Assembly (NCBI GenBank): GCA_028869615.1
Contig: JAGWRQ010000124.1
Span: forward strand, 1 to 6,445
Direction: 5' to 3'
Length of the DNA stretch: 6,445 nt
Origin: Candidatus Methylomirabilota bacterium
GTDB lineage: Bacteria; Methylomirabilota; Methylomirabilia; Methylomirabilales; Methylomirabilaceae
Shown here one piece after another: positions 5,752 to 6,445 of the stretch (its first letter is position 1; each line of letters opens with the position of its first letter). The notes below the pieces were generated by a model that searched no databases, was not told the origin of the DNA, and saw only the letters and a program-made list of their open reading frames with translations. Both the position numbers and the translations under genes were made by a program.

Positions 5752-6338
5752 CCTTGTTCGCCCAATGCCTTTAAGTGCCACTTCAAAAATCGCTCTACGG
5801 TTCCCCGCTCTATTGCGCGTGGACAATCCACTGGAATTCGAAATCTCTCACGTATCCGCCGAGCTAAGTCTTCATGCCCATACGGGTACAGCTGCCATTT
5901 AAAGATCAGCGTGAACCCTCCTGCCTGCCTGACCTCCTCTATGTAACTCTTGGGGGCCATCCGTACAATGAACAGTGGCTTGATTCCAAACTTCCTACAC
6001 ATTCTCACCTTTGTACGCAATTCATCTGCTGATATATAATCCAACGAATTCTTGATCTCTGTTCCGTATGCGATGCCGTCTCGTTCGAAAACTCGGTCAA
6101 GATCGTGCCCGCTCTCATCCCATTGAATTCCTGAGTAGCTCCGTACTTTCTCCGCTGTTGGTAAAAAGCCCACTGTTGCAAACGCCGCCGTAAAGATCGT
6201 CTCAGCATGATGCCCCAATCCTCTGCAGAACGACGGCGCTGAGTATTCCAAGATCAACTTCCTCGCAGTCTGCGACCTCCGCTTCCAGTAGCGGTTCCGC
6301 GTTGACCAATAGAAACGCACCCTAGTGTAGTGAGTCAT
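5748..6338 (-). CDS. PD-(D/E)XK nuclease-like protein, uncharacterised
   Basis: This 196-residue protein has the signature layout of the restriction-endonuclease-like fold. A helix carries HHAETIF (E46), a beta hairpin gives GHDLDRVF (D79, with D81), and after a short strand comes TEIKNS (E94-x-K96). ISADELRTKVRMCRKFG (102-118) forms the following helix, and KPLFIVRMAPKS (120-131) a strand. The spacing of D79 and EIK (15 residues) fits the family. The N-terminus is strongly basic and aromatic (WSTRNRYWKRR) and could bind nucleic acid. The most likely activity is Mg2+-dependent cleavage of DNA, but the target is unknown and no methyltransferase or defence partner is visible. The ATG at 6336-6338 has no recognisable ribosome-binding site. 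An in-frame TAG lies eight codons upstream of it, so the protein cannot extend further. Later GTG or TTG starts (for example codon 7) are possible. Codons are more A/T-ending than in the helicase, suggesting acquired DNA. Fold call fairly sure, role unknown. Confidence 0.65.
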   Translation of the reverse strand: MTHYTRVRFYWSTRNRYWKRRSQTARKLILEYSAPSFCRGLGHHAETIFTAAFATVGFLPTAEKVRSYSGIQWDESGHDLDRVFERDGIAYGTEIKNSLDYISADELRTKVRMCRKFGIKPLFIVRMAPKSYIEEVRQAGGFTLIFKWQLYPYGHEDLARRIRERFRIPVDCPRAIERGTVERFLKWHLKALGEQG

Positions 6339-6345
6339 AAATAAC

Positions 6346-6375
6346 TTGACATATATCTACGCTATAAGCTATCCT
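6346..6375 (+). promoter_or_regulatory. Candidate promoter of the IS630-type transposase
   Basis: A perfect TTGACA (6346-6351) is followed after 18 bases by TATCCT (6370-6375), a fair -10 match. Transcription would begin close to 6382, leaving almost no leader before the ATG at 6383. This agrees with the absence of a good ribosome-binding site. TATAAG (6363-6368) looks better as a hexamer but is only 11 bases from TTGACA. Confidence 0.33.
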
Positions 6376-6382
6376 ATGAGAC

Positions 6383-6445
6383 ATGAGAACCGCAGCCCCT
6401 ATCCGTTTGTCTTCCGAAGAGCGCTCGGTCTTGGCCACGTGGGCG
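6383..6445 (+). CDS. IS630-family transposase, N-terminal fragment (runs off window)
   Basis: Only the first 21 codons are inside the window. The reading MRTAAPIRLSSEERSVLATW closely follows the usual opening of IS630/Tc1-mariner-type bacterial transposases ('MRxAxPIxLSxEERxxLExWA', from memory), which leads into an N-terminal helix-turn-helix that binds the element's terminal repeats. The DDE catalytic domain lies outside the window, so intactness cannot be judged. It is divergent from the nuclease-like gene with 44 bases between the start codons. The left end of the element should therefore lie in that gap, probably at a TA dinucleotide (IS630 elements target TA). The terminal repeat cannot be confirmed without the other end. 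Confidence 0.75.
   Translation, partial: MRTAAPIRLSSEERSVLATWA

Overview
The window is a bacterial chromosomal stretch. Most of it is G+C-rich and densely coded, and it runs into a visibly A+T-richer accessory segment at the right end. The gene content (KdpDE, an M28 peptidase, small exported proteins, an RhlE-type DEAD-box helicase) fits a Gram-negative-type bacterium. The two small exported proteins and the overall gene style remind me of NC10/Methylomirabilis-like or Nitrospirota-like genomes. That placement is memory-based inference with low certainty.

Left part (1-1280, + strand): the 3' end of kdpD, a sensor kinase cut by the window edge, overlaps kdpE by 8 bases. kdpE encodes the OmpR-type response regulator. 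Together they form the K+/turgor-sensing pair that normally controls the KdpFABC potassium pump. No kdpFABC gene lies downstream, so any would be upstream of the window. An M28 zinc aminopeptidase-like gene on the - strand (1291-2223) ends only 10 bases from the kdpE stop.

Middle part (2366-3714): two small genes for exported proteins of unknown function converge on each other (115 aa on +, 137 aa on -). The - strand gene has a strong ribosome-binding site, a good candidate sigma-54 (-24/-12) promoter, and a palindrome-dense element 60-90 bases upstream of that promoter, where an enhancer-binding protein could sit. The next gene rightward is a DEAD-box RNA helicase (3715-5157). It has a consensus extended -10 sigma-70 promoter and a leader of about 190 bases containing two mutually exclusive stem-loops.

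Right part (5158-6445): about 430 bases without a recognisable gene follow the helicase, and base composition falls sharply near 5340. This segment holds, on the - strand, a PD-(D/E)XK nuclease-like gene (5748-6338) and an ATGA-overlapping 53-codon reading frame (5590-5751). On the + strand, the first 21 codons of an IS630-family transposase run off the window edge, starting only 44 bases from the nuclease start codon. I read this as an accessory or mobile segment. The nuclease with its overlapping small frame, sitting against an insertion sequence, is the least explained part of the window. The sigma-54-type promoter of the exported protein and the helicase leader are the most testable regulatory signals.
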